Positions 27,284 through 36,085 of a stretch of 64,000 bases of DNA are shown in pieces (position 1 is the stretch's first letter; every line of letters begins with the position of its first letter). The notes under the pieces are model-generated. The model did not search any database. It was not told where the DNA came from and was given only the letters and a program-made list of their open reading frames with translations. A program made the translations under genes and the position numbers. This DNA comes from an uncultured Lachnospiraceae bacterium (lineage in GTDB: Bacteria > Bacillota > Clostridia > Lachnospirales > Lachnospiraceae): NCBI GenBank assembly GCA_946552115.1, contig CAMNRH010000006.1:43229-107228 (forward strand), given 5' to 3'.

Positions 27284-29116
27284 ATGAGCAGGTTAGAGAT
27301 TGACTCTCCAAGCAGAGCTGATATTGTGATAGAAGGGCTCTATAAGGATTTGGAACGCCGGATTGAGTCCAGCCCGCCGGGATTATGCCCGGTTGATATG
27401 GCCAGGGCGTTCCTTGAATTATGTCATGCGCAGACGTGCGGAAAATGTGTGCCGTGCCGGATCGGGCTCGGACAGCTGAATCATCTCATTAAGGATGTGC
27501 TTGACGGGAAAGCAACGATGGAGACATTGGAGATTATGGAGAAGACAGCAGTGTCTATTATGGAGTCGGCGGATTGTGCCATTGGTTATGAGGCGGCCAA
27601 TATGGTATATAAGGGATTAATTGGCTATCGCGACGACTACATTGAACATATTGAAAGGGGACGCTGCATTTGTACATACAGTCAGCCGGTTCCCTGTGTA
27701 TCCCTGTGCCCGGCCCGTGTGGATATTCCGGGCTATATTGCTCTTGTCGGCGAGGGGAGATATGAGGATGCCATCCGGCTGATTCGTAAGGATAATCCGT
27801 TCCCGACCACATGCGGTTTTATTTGCGAGCACCCCTGTGAAGCAAGATGCAGACGGAATATGGTGGATGATGCGATTAATATCCGCGGGCTTAAACGCGT
27901 GGCGGCGGATTATGCGGGCGAGGTCGAACCGCCGGCGTGTGCGGAAAGTACAGGAAAGAAAGTTGCGGTATTGGGCGGCGGTCCATGCGGCCTTAGCGCA
28001 GCCTATTATTTACAGCTTATGGGGCATCAGACATGCGTATATGAGATGCTTCCGAAGCTGGGCGGGATGCTGCGCTATGGAATCCCGAATTACCGGCTGC
28101 CGAAAGAGAGGCTTGACGATGACATTAACAGCATCCTTAAGACCGGTGTAGAAGTAAAGTACAATGTAAAGGTTGGAACGGACATTACGATTCAGGAAAT
28201 CCAGAAGGAGTATGATGCGGTTCTGATTGCCGTCGGGGCAAGTACCGATAAGAAGCTGGGGATTGAGGGCGAGGACGCCGGGGGTGTGCTGCCGGCAGTA
28301 GAGTTTTTAAGAGATGTAGGTATGAATCGGATCATGGATTTGACAGGAAAAGAGGTTGCTGTCATTGGAGGCGGCAATGTATCTATGGATGCGGTGCGTA
28401 CAGCAAAGCGTCTGGGCGCAAAGAAAGTTAGTATCGTATACCGCCGGAGGATTGCTGATATGACGGCTCTCTATGACGAGATAGAGGGCGCGATTGCGGA
28501 GGGTATCGAGATGCAGACGCTAAAGGCTCCGGCATCTATTGATGTAGATGAAAATCATCATGTAAAAGGTATCTATGTGACTCCGCAGATGGTAAGTGCA
28601 ATCCGCGACGGGCGTGCAAGCATCAGACCTACCGGGGAAGCGGATATTTATATTCCATGCGATGTATTGATTGTTGCAATCGGACAGAATATTGAGACAA
28701 AGCATTTTGAAGATGCCGGCGTACCGGTAGCGCGCGGAAAGATTGTGACGACAAGCACAGGCGCTTTTAAGGATATGCCGGGTGTTTTTGCCGGAGGAGA
28801 CAGCGCAAGCGGGCCGGCGACTGTAATTAAGGCAATTGCAGGTGCGAAGGTTGTAGCGGCAAATATCGATGAATATCTGGGATATCACCATATCATCCAA
28901 AGTGATGTGGAGGTTCCGATACCGAATATTGACGACAGGACGCCGTGCGGCCGTGTAAATCTCACCGAGCGCGAGGCCGGAGTCAGAGTATGTGATTTTG
29001 AAGGCGTTGAAAACTGTATGACAGAAAAGGAAGCGAAACAGGAGGCGAGTCGCTGTTTGCGGTGCGACCATTTCGGATATGGAATATTTAAAGGAGGCAG
29101 AGAGAAATTATGGTAA
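27284..29116 (+). CDS. NuoF-type Fe-S / GltD-type NAD(P)-FAD oxidoreductase, hydrogenase partner
   Basis: 610 residues from ATG 27284 (AGGAGG upstream). Three parts are visible. First is a NuoF-like C-terminal 4Fe-4S segment (CGKCVPCRIGLGQ ... SADCAIG, about 55-105). Second is a GltD-like Fe-S domain with CICTYSQPVPCVSLCPARVDIPGYI and CGFICEHPCEARCRR (about 130-200). Third is a two-nucleotide flavoprotein with VAVLGGGPCGLSAAYY (FAD) and VAVIGGGNVSMDAVRTAKR (NAD(P)). The final FAD motif is GVFAGGDSASGP. This resembles the large subunit of NADPH:ferredoxin transhydrogenase (NfnB). It overlaps hydA by 7 bases, so it probably links NAD(P)H to the hydrogenase. Confidence 0.85.
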   Translation: MSRLEIDSPSRADIVIEGLYKDLERRIESSPPGLCPVDMARAFLELCHAQTCGKCVPCRIGLGQLNHLIKDVLDGKATMETLEIMEKTAVSIMESADCAIGYEAANMVYKGLIGYRDDYIEHIERGRCICTYSQPVPCVSLCPARVDIPGYIALVGEGRYEDAIRLIRKDNPFPTTCGFICEHPCEARCRRNMVDDAINIRGLKRVAADYAGEVEPPACAESTGKKVAVLGGGPCGLSAAYYLQLMGHQTCVYEMLPKLGGMLRYGIPNYRLPKERLDDDINSILKTGVEVKYNVKVGTDITIQEIQKEYDAVLIAVGASTDKKLGIEGEDAGGVLPAVEFLRDVGMNRIMDLTGKEVAVIGGGNVSMDAVRTAKRLGAKKVSIVYRRRIADMTALYDEIEGAIAEGIEMQTLKAPASIDVDENHHVKGIYVTPQMVSAIRDGRASIRPTGEADIYIPCDVLIVAIGQNIETKHFEDAGVPVARGKIVTTSTGAFKDMPGVFAGGDSASGPATVIKAIAGAKVVAANIDEYLGYHHIIQSDVEVPIPNIDDRTPCGRVNLTEREAGVRVCDFEGVENCMTEKEAKQEASRCLRCDHFGYGIFKGGREKLW

Positions 29117-30870
29117 ATCTTACAATTGACGGAAAAGCTATTTCGGTAGAAGAAAATACCACAATTATGGAAGCTGCCGACCAGAACGGGATTACCATTC
29201 CCAGTCTCTGTTATCTGAAAGGGATTAATGAGATTGCGGCGTGCCGTGTGTGTGTAGTGGAGCTGGAAGGAAAGGATCGTCTGATTACGGCATGTAATAA
29301 TGTGGCCGAGGAGGGAATGGTTGTTTACACAAACAGCCCAAAGGTCAGAAATCACAGGAGAAACACGGTGGAGCTTCTCTTGTCACAGCATGATTGTCTG
29401 TGTGTTACCTGTATGAGAAGCGGCAACTGCAGCCTGCAGAAGATTGCGAACGATTTGGATATTTTGGAAATTCCGTTTAAGCAGGAACTGGAGCATCAGC
29501 CGTGGGATAAGAATTTCCCCCTTATCCGTGATTCTGCGAAATGTATTAAATGTATGAGGTGTATACAGGTCTGTGATAAGGTCCAGGGCCTGAATATTTG
29601 GGATCTCGAAGGAACGGGCTCACGGACAACCGTGAACGTAACAGGGCACAGGACGATTGGAGAGGCAGACTGCTCCCTGTGCGGGCAGTGTATTACCCAT
29701 TGTCCGGTAGGAGCGCTCAGAGAAAGAAGCGATACCGGTAAGGTATGGAGCGCCCTTGCGGATAAGGATAAAATTGTTGTTGCACAGGTGGCTCCTGCAG
29801 TGCGCACCGCATGGGGCGAGCAGATTGGACTGGCCCCTGAGGAGGCTACCATAGGGAAAATTATGGATGCGCTTAAGAGAATGGGCGTTGATTATGTATT
29901 TGACACCGTATTTTCCGCCGACCTTACGATTATGGAGGAAGGGCACGAGTTTGTACAGCGCTTTACAAGCGGAGAGCTCAAAGAGCGTCCGATGTTTACC
30001 TCCTGCTGTCCGGGGTGGCTGCGTTTTATCAAAGGGCAGTTCCCGCATCTGGTTAAATATCTGTCTACGGCAAAATCACCGCAGCAGATGTTTGGTGCGG
30101 CTATGAAGACATATTTTGCGGAAAAGCTCGGGGTGAGCCCGGACAAAATCTTTACGGTATCCGTAATGCCATGCGTGGCAAAGAAAGCGGAAAGCGAGAT
30201 GGAGCTGTTTTACGGGGAATATGCCGGACGTGACATTGATGTTGTTATTACCACGCGGGAGCTTGTTAAGATGATTCGTTCCGCGCATATCCGTCCGGAG
30301 ACACTGGAGGATATTGAAAGCGGCAGACCGATGAAGGAAGGCACTGGAGCCGGAGTCATCTTCGGAGCAACCGGCGGCGTTATGGAGGCGGCTCTTCGGA
30401 GTGCATACTATATCATCAAAAAGGAGAATCCTCCGGCAGATGCTTTTAAGGCAGTGAGAAGCCGGGGATTCAATGCGAATGACGGCGTACAGGAGGCGGA
30501 ATTTGCAATTGATGATATTACGGTGAGAACTGCGGTAGTCAGCGGACTCGGAAATACAAGAGCGCTTATTAACAAGATAGAATCCGGTGAGGTACATTAT
30601 GATTTTGTAGAGGTAATGGCCTGTCCGGGCGGCTGTGTCGGCGGCGGCGGCCAGCCGATTCACGATGGACAGGAGCTTGCATTTGAGAGAGGAAAGAATC
30701 TGTATTATCTGGACGAGAATGCAGAAATCCGGTTCTCACACGAAAATCCGGACATTCTTAAGATGTATGAAGAGTTCTTTGAAAATCCGGTATCACATAA
30801 GGCGCATATGCTTTTACATACCGACCATCTGGAAAGTATGGAGAGATACGGACTCGGATATAAGAAATAA
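29110..30870 (+). CDS. hydA: [FeFe]-hydrogenase catalytic subunit
   Basis: 586 residues. The N-terminal 2Fe-2S domain has C34, C45, C48 and C62. A His-Cys3 cluster (H94, C98, C101, C107) and two 4Fe-4S clusters (C145-C155 and C188-C198) follow. All three H-cluster signatures are present: TSCCPGW (297-303), MPCVAKKAE and VMACPGGCVGGGGQP. It reduces protons or oxidises H2. Soluble, with no signal peptide. It is translationally coupled to the flavoprotein upstream; the maturation genes hydE/F/G are not in this window. Confidence 0.95.
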   Translation: MVNLTIDGKAISVEENTTIMEAADQNGITIPSLCYLKGINEIAACRVCVVELEGKDRLITACNNVAEEGMVVYTNSPKVRNHRRNTVELLLSQHDCLCVTCMRSGNCSLQKIANDLDILEIPFKQELEHQPWDKNFPLIRDSAKCIKCMRCIQVCDKVQGLNIWDLEGTGSRTTVNVTGHRTIGEADCSLCGQCITHCPVGALRERSDTGKVWSALADKDKIVVAQVAPAVRTAWGEQIGLAPEEATIGKIMDALKRMGVDYVFDTVFSADLTIMEEGHEFVQRFTSGELKERPMFTSCCPGWLRFIKGQFPHLVKYLSTAKSPQQMFGAAMKTYFAEKLGVSPDKIFTVSVMPCVAKKAESEMELFYGEYAGRDIDVVITTRELVKMIRSAHIRPETLEDIESGRPMKEGTGAGVIFGATGGVMEAALRSAYYIIKKENPPADAFKAVRSRGFNANDGVQEAEFAIDDITVRTAVVSGLGNTRALINKIESGEVHYDFVEVMACPGGCVGGGGQPIHDGQELAFERGKNLYYLDENAEIRFSHENPDILKMYEEFFENPVSHKAHMLLHTDHLESMERYGLGYKK

Positions 30871-30914
30871 AAATATTTCAGGGGCAGCCATTTGGCGGCC
30901 CCTGAAATATTTTC
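30871..30914. terminator. Bidirectional terminator between hydA and the FGGY kinase
   Basis: AAATATTTCAGGGGC pairs with GCCCCTGAAATATTT around a short inner CCA/TGG hairpin. The near-perfect long palindrome lies between two converging genes. Confidence 0.88.
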
Positions 30915-30919
30915 GGCTT

Positions 30920-32443
30920 TTATAAAGTTATCAGCTTGTCTCCAAGTTTCGCCAGAGCTTCGGTCCATTCCCCATATATATTCAGCAGCTTTTCATAGGA
31001 AGCGGCCGTTTCAGCGTCCGGAATCAAAGAATCCTCTATTTTGTGTATTTCATGTATAATATCGTAGCCGTCCCAAAGCCCGCAGGCGTTGGCGGCCAAA
31101 GCAGCGGCGCCAAGTGACGCGGCATCCTGATCAATGTTGGTTTTGGTGACCGGCATATTGTAGACATCTGCAAAAATACGGCGCCAAACGGCACTTTTGC
31201 TGCCACCGCCGCATAAAAGCATGTCGTCTTGCAGCTTTACCTGGCTGAGTAGAATATCAAGCGTTTTGCGGAGAGCCATTGCCACGCCCTCCATTGTAGC
31301 CCGTACAAGATCTTCCCGGGTAGTGCTGAGCTTAAGGCCCATGAATCCGCCGTAGAGGTTAGCGCCCGGCTCCTGAGCGCTTCCACCGGAAAGAGACGGA
31401 TTGAAGAGAACTCCGTGGCTTCCCGGAGGCACAGTTTCCGCCATGCGGTTCATAATGTCGTAGGTATCCGTATTATTTGGATAATCCTTTAGCATTGTGT
31501 CTCTAAGCCACCGGAAAGAATTACCTGCCGAGAAAATAGATACTGCCGAGGTATAATACCCTTTTTTTGCATGGGCAAAGACGAAAGGGCGTGTTTCAAC
31601 ATCAATAATAGGCTTTCTGGAGGTTACGGCAATCCAGCTTGAGGATCCCAGAGAGGTATAGGCGACTCCTTCTTTCAGGCCTCTGGCGCCCAAAGCCATA
31701 CAGGTATTGTCTACGGCTCCGCAGGCAACCGGAGTTCCTTCGGTAAGCCCACATTCTTTAGATGCCTTTGCTGTTACTGTTCCGATGATAGAGTCTGAGG
31801 CTATGATTTCGGGGAAAATACTTTTGGAAATTCCGGCGGCTTTAAAAAATCTGTCTTCATAATCCCAATTCAATAAATTAAACACACCAAAACCGGAGGC
31901 ATAGGAAGGATCTGTACAGATTCTTCCTGTGAACATATAATTTATGAAATCCTTTGAACCAAGTATTTTATTTGTTTTTTCGAAAATATCCGGCTGGTGC
32001 TCACGCATCCACATGAGCTTTAGGATCGTATAGCATTCAGCAGGATCCCCGTTTCCGGTTTTTTGATACCATGATTCATAGCGAAGCTCCTTAAAAAAGT
32101 TATCAACCTGATCGTCAGCCCGCATGTCGCACCAAATCGGAACCTGTTCTGTCAAAAGCTTTCCATTAGCACTGACAGGCACAGCAACAAGACTGTGGCC
32201 GGATAAGGCGGTACAGGCAATTTCATCTGCCAGGCAGCCGCTTTTGCTAAGAAGCAATTTTGTAGCGTCGCATACGCCGTTCCACCAGTCCATCGGTTTT
32301 TGTTCCACATGCTTTTTTGCCGGGAAATAGGTTTCGTACTGTCTGAATACTTCGGCAAGAGAGTTTCCTTTCACGTCAAAGAGAGAGGCTTTAATACCTC
32401 CCGTGCCCAGATCATAGGCAATTAATTTGTCTTTTTTTATCAT
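30920..32443 (-). CDS. FGGY-family carbohydrate kinase (xylulokinase-like)
   Basis: 507 residues. The N-terminal ATPase half starts LIAYDLGTGGIKASLFD, and ALSGHSLVAVPV, the catalytic-aspartate segment PIWCDMRADDQ and GAVDNTCMALGARGLKEG follow. The C-terminal half has LCGGGSKSAVWRRIFADV and DAASLGAAALAA. It resembles XylB-type kinases, which phosphorylate ketoses such as xylulose, but this family also acts on other polyols and ketoses. It is last in the leftward operon (DeoR, ATPase, kinase) and probably phosphorylates the intermediate of the divergent operon. Confidence 0.85.
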   Translation of the reverse strand: MIKKDKLIAYDLGTGGIKASLFDVKGNSLAEVFRQYETYFPAKKHVEQKPMDWWNGVCDATKLLLSKSGCLADEIACTALSGHSLVAVPVSANGKLLTEQVPIWCDMRADDQVDNFFKELRYESWYQKTGNGDPAECYTILKLMWMREHQPDIFEKTNKILGSKDFINYMFTGRICTDPSYASGFGVFNLLNWDYEDRFFKAAGISKSIFPEIIASDSIIGTVTAKASKECGLTEGTPVACGAVDNTCMALGARGLKEGVAYTSLGSSSWIAVTSRKPIIDVETRPFVFAHAKKGYYTSAVSIFSAGNSFRWLRDTMLKDYPNNTDTYDIMNRMAETVPPGSHGVLFNPSLSGGSAQEPGANLYGGFMGLKLSTTREDLVRATMEGVAMALRKTLDILLSQVKLQDDMLLCGGGSKSAVWRRIFADVYNMPVTKTNIDQDAASLGAAALAANACGLWDGYDIIHEIHKIEDSLIPDAETAASYEKLLNIYGEWTEALAKLGDKLITL

Positions 32444-32461
32444 ATTTACGCATCCTTTACA

Positions 32462-33916
32462 TTATTCTAATTCTTTAGACAGAGCTTCAACAGAAAGGTA
32501 GTGGGTTGAATAATTTCCGATTTGCCGACCATCCTTTATGAGAACTACACGGCTGCATATGCCGATAAGTTCCGGGTAGTCAGAGGAAATCAGAAGAATA
32601 GCTGCTCCTTCTAAAGCTAATGCGTTCAGGATATTATAAAGCTCCAGCTTACTGCCGGCATCCAGATTCTTTGTTGGCTCATCATATATATAGATGCCTG
32701 AGGAGGCGAAAAGTGAGCGTGCAATCACAAGCTTTTGTTTACTGCCGGTGCTCAGGTGATTGATATTAGATTCCGGCGTTGTATTGCGCATGCCGAGTCT
32801 TTTTAAAAAATGGGCGGCGTAGATGCGCATTTCCTTTTTAGAGGGAAATCCGAATCTTTTCGTTTTTTTAAAATTCGAAGCCGTAATATTGAAAGGAATA
32901 GACTGCGTCATAAAAAGTGCCTGATCGGCTTCCTGAGAGCTGACCAGATTAATTGGAGATTTTTTGGTTTTTTCGGAGAAGCTTACCTGTCCCTGGGAGA
33001 GCGAAAGCTTTCCCTGTATTACTTTGATAAGAGAGGTACGCTCCGATGCTGTCAATCCCGCAAGGCCAAGAATTTCTCTTTCATGAAGAGAGAAATTTAC
33101 ATTATGTAATGTATTGACGAAAAGATGTTCTACATGAAGCCGCTCGCTGCCCGGATTCAGCCTGAGAGCCGGATAGGTAAAATTCATTTTCATTTTGTTA
33201 ATGTATTTATTGAAATCAGCTCCCGTAAATTCCTGACGGTTAAAGGAGCTGATAACAGTCCCGTCATTAATAATAGATACACGATCGCAATAATTAAGAA
33301 GCAGTGAATAATTATGAGTGATTACAATAATAATCATCTGCTTTTTTAATTCTGTCAGAAAATTAAATAATATCCGCCATTCCATACTTGACAAAGAGGT
33401 GGAAGGCTCGTCTAATATCAAAACCTTTGGATGGCAGATAAGAATCCTGCATAGCTGTACCCCCAGCTTCTCTATCGGACTCAAATCACTGACAGAAGCT
33501 GTAAGGTCAAGATGCAGCTGAAACTTTGCCATATACTTATGGCAGACAGCATCCATTTTTTTCCTGGAAGGCGCCCAGATATGAGATTTGCAAAAATGCC
33601 TTTCATTCCCGGATATAATGTTGTCACGCACTGATAATTCCGGAAACAACACCTGCTCCTGAAGAAGCATATAGATGCCGTGTTTTTGTGCGGAGACAAT
33701 ATCACAGATAGGAAGTTCCTCTCCATTCATCAGTATATTTCCGCTGGTTTTTCTGCGAATTCCGGATAATAAGCTTGCAAATACAGTCTTTCCTTCGCCG
33801 TTGTTGCCGATAATTGCATGTATTTCGCCGGAATAGGCAGTAAAATTGATATTTTCAATTAATGTTCTGTCCGCAATTTTTGTTAGATTTTTGGTTTGAA
33901 TACAGAATGGTTCCAT
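32462..33916 (-). CDS. Divergent RbsA-like double ATPase
   Basis: 484 residues, two ABC domains in tandem like RbsA. Domain 1 has Walker A GNNGEGKTVF and Walker B VLILDEPSTSL, but its signature is LSPIE instead of LSGGQ. Domain 2 has a degenerate Walker A (GLTASERTSLIKV), signature LSTGSKQK and Walker B IYIYDEPTKNLD. No permease or binding protein is on this strand, and an intact RbsA lies at 39183. It may serve the same permease, be an alternative ATPase, or have drifted to another role. The ribosome site is weak. It is located 18 bp before the kinase gene. Confidence 0.7.
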   Translation of the reverse strand: MEPFCIQTKNLTKIADRTLIENINFTAYSGEIHAIIGNNGEGKTVFASLLSGIRRKTSGNILMNGEELPICDIVSAQKHGIYMLLQEQVLFPELSVRDNIISGNERHFCKSHIWAPSRKKMDAVCHKYMAKFQLHLDLTASVSDLSPIEKLGVQLCRILICHPKVLILDEPSTSLSSMEWRILFNFLTELKKQMIIIVITHNYSLLLNYCDRVSIINDGTVISSFNRQEFTGADFNKYINKMKMNFTYPALRLNPGSERLHVEHLFVNTLHNVNFSLHEREILGLAGLTASERTSLIKVIQGKLSLSQGQVSFSEKTKKSPINLVSSQEADQALFMTQSIPFNITASNFKKTKRFGFPSKKEMRIYAAHFLKRLGMRNTTPESNINHLSTGSKQKLVIARSLFASSGIYIYDEPTKNLDAGSKLELYNILNALALEGAAILLISSDYPELIGICSRVVLIKDGRQIGNYSTHYLSVEALSKELE

Positions 33917-33939
33917 ACATAAATTTCCATAACTAAAAA

Positions 33940-34734
33940 CTAAAAGGTAACTGGTTTCAAATCATAGGTTGTATAGGCGGGAATGCCGTGTTCCATATAA
34001 TAGCGTTTGTATATATCGGGAATTGATGAATTGGTGATAACGGTCATTGCAAGATCTAAATCACCTATTTTCATAAAGGTTCTTTGATTGAATTTCGTAC
34101 AGTCTACAGCCATGATCGTTTCACGGGAGCGTTTCATAACTGCCTGGATAATGTCGAAAACAGATTTATCGGATAGTGTATATCCGGCTTCAAGGTCTAC
34201 TCCGTCTACAGAAAAAAAAGCCTTATCTAAATAGATATTGCGAAGCTCCCGCTCCCAGTCATCAGGGGCTGTATAGAAACCAAGATGATCCATCTGTCCT
34301 CCGAGGAATAAAACCCGGATATGTGGAATATCATGCAGAATGGTTGCTACCAGGAAGTTATTGGTGAGAACATTGATTCCGCTTCGTTGTCTCAGCGCTT
34401 TGGCAATATAATAATTTGTAGATCCCGGACCTAAAAAAATCCATTCTCTTTCCCGGACCAGCTTAGAAGCGATGATTCCGATTTCCTCTTTATTCTTATC
34501 ATATTCAATTAAGTCATTTTTCAGAGACGTATTGACGGGTTCCTCCGTCACAGGCGCATTAATTGTTGCGCCGCCATGAAAACGGGTCAGGAATCCTTCG
34601 CGTTCCAACTCTTCCAAATCATTGCGGATTGTTGCATCGGATACATTTAAAAGACTGCTCAGTGAGGATACCTCAATCTGATTGCAGTCTCTGAGAATTT
34701 CCTTGATGCGCCTGATTCGTTCAACCTTAAACAT
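33940..34734 (-). CDS. DeoR-family transcriptional regulator
   Basis: 264 residues. The N-terminal winged helix (RIRRIKEILRDCNQIEVSSLSSLLNVSDATIRNDLEELEREGFLTRFHGGA, about 5-55) is followed by the DeoR C-terminal sensor domain (IGIIASKLVREREWIFLGPGSTNYYIAKAL, then SVDGVDLEAGYTLSD). These domains usually bind a sugar phosphate. It heads the leftward operon and faces the sugar ABC operon across a 261-bp A-rich gap, so it most likely represses both. AAAGGA precedes the ATG. Confidence 0.9.
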   Translation of the reverse strand: MFKVERIRRIKEILRDCNQIEVSSLSSLLNVSDATIRNDLEELEREGFLTRFHGGATINAPVTEEPVNTSLKNDLIEYDKNKEEIGIIASKLVREREWIFLGPGSTNYYIAKALRQRSGINVLTNNFLVATILHDIPHIRVLFLGGQMDHLGFYTAPDDWERELRNIYLDKAFFSVDGVDLEAGYTLSDKSVFDIIQAVMKRSRETIMAVDCTKFNQRTFMKIGDLDLAMTVITNSSIPDIYKRYYMEHGIPAYTTYDLKPVTF

Positions 34735-34995
34735 GTTATTTGTCCTTTTAAAACTTGATTCGTATCATATCTATTGATTAATCATAGCACAAAAAAAAAT
34801 GAATGGCAATGAATAATGAACAAAATAGAAAAAAATAAAAAATAATGTTATAAAAAATAAAAAATAATGAAAAGAAACAAAAATAATTAAAAATAAATGA
34901 TGACAAATGAAAAGAAATGTGATATATTAATAACAGTTAGACGAGCTCGTGCAGAAAGGTTAAATTATTTATAAAAAGAAAGGAAGATAATACTT
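34735..34995. promoter_or_regulatory. Divergent control region with promoter and candidate operators
   Basis: Extremely A-rich on the plus strand. The rightward promoter is ATGACA (34900-34905) and TATATT (34923-34928), 17 apart. AATGAA-type words recur (AATGAATAATGAAC, AATGAAAAGAAA, AAATGAAAAGAAATG), and AAAAAATAAAAAATAATG is directly repeated. ACGAGCTCGT (34941-34950), a perfect palindrome, lies just after the start point. TGATTAATCA (34775-34784) is palindromic near the regulator's own promoter. Which of these DeoR uses cannot be told. Confidence 0.6.
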
Positions 34996-36036
34996 ATGAA
35001 GAAGAAAAGATTTATATCTGTATTATTAACAGGAATTATGGCAGGGATGCTGATACTTGGAGGATGCGGTAAAAAAGAAGACGCACCTGCATCCGGTGAA
35101 ACGAAAGGCCAGGAAGAATCCGGAGATAAGGAAGACGGGGCAAAAAAATACAAAATTGGTTTTGCCAATGCATCGGTATCAAACAGCTGGCGCGTTAAGA
35201 TGAGAGATATGCTTATGGAAAAAGCAGACGAGCTGGGTGTGGAAATTGTGGAGACAAATGCGAACGACGATGCTAATACAATGAATAGTAATATTGAAAC
35301 AATGCTCCAGCAGGATTTGGATGCAATATTAATTACACCGTGTGTAGAGGATGCATGTAATCCGGGTATTGAAGCGGCATACGCGGCGGGAATTCCGGTT
35401 ATTATTTTTGACAGAACCTGTACGACAGAGGATTATACACATTTTGTCGGATGGCCGGATGTGAATAATGGTGAAGCGTGCGCGCAGATGATTGTTGATT
35501 ATTTGACAGAGAAGAACGGCGAGCCGAAAGGAAATATCGTAGCGCTTGACTCCATTGCGGGCTCCGGTACGGATAACGGTCAGAAAGAGGGACAGAATAA
35601 AGTCTTTGAGAAATATCCGGATGTCAAGATTATTGACAGACAGTATTCTGATTTTGAGGCTCAGAAAGGTATGAGCATTATGGAGGACTGGCTTTCCAAG
35701 TATGATAAGGGCGAAATTGATGCGGTGATCTCTCAGGATGGTATCGTGACGCTTGCGGCTTACGAGGTAGTTAAGGATGCAGACAGGTCCGAGATTGTAT
35801 TTGTGAATGCAGATGGTGTTAACGGCGTCTGCCAGATGATTAAAGACGGCGCGGCTTACGGGCTGACTCAGTTTCCATGTGCAGTATCACAGGCGGCCCT
35901 TGAGCTTGCGATTCAGTCTATTGAAGGAAGCGACCCATCTGAAAAGGATGTTGCTAAGGATGCTATTAAGGTTACAGCCGAAAATGTAGATGAATATTTG
36001 ATCCCGGACGGCGACGCAGAGGATTGGACCTATTAA
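34996..36036 (+). CDS. Sugar-binding lipoprotein of an RbsB-type ABC transporter
   Basis: 346 residues. The lipoprotein signal ends with LILGGC, so the mature protein is anchored at the acylated cysteine. An acidic linker (KGQEESGDKEDG) precedes a periplasmic-binding-protein-like domain (YKIGFANASVSNSWRVKMRDML, then ETNANDDANTMNSNIETMLQQDLDAILITPC). Fold and partners are those of ribose-type transporters; the ligand is unknown. First gene of the rightward catabolic operon, with GGAAGA upstream of the ATG. Confidence 0.88.
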   Translation: MKKKRFISVLLTGIMAGMLILGGCGKKEDAPASGETKGQEESGDKEDGAKKYKIGFANASVSNSWRVKMRDMLMEKADELGVEIVETNANDDANTMNSNIETMLQQDLDAILITPCVEDACNPGIEAAYAAGIPVIIFDRTCTTEDYTHFVGWPDVNNGEACAQMIVDYLTEKNGEPKGNIVALDSIAGSGTDNGQKEGQNKVFEKYPDVKIIDRQYSDFEAQKGMSIMEDWLSKYDKGEIDAVISQDGIVTLAAYEVVKDADRSEIVFVNADGVNGVCQMIKDGAAYGLTQFPCAVSQAALELAIQSIEGSDPSEKDVAKDAIKVTAENVDEYLIPDGDAEDWTY

Positions 36037-36085
36037 AATTTGATTGCAAAATGAAAAGAATATCAGACAGATGGAGGAATAAAAG

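Noticed and set aside
32462..33916. Pseudogene call for the divergent RbsA-like ATPase
   Set aside because: The frame is intact over 484 codons and one full Walker A/B set is kept, so decay is not shown.
34801..34920. AT-rich repeats as a replication origin or CRISPR
   Set aside because: Repeats are short, irregular and lack DnaA boxes or spacer structure; a divergent promoter region explains them better.
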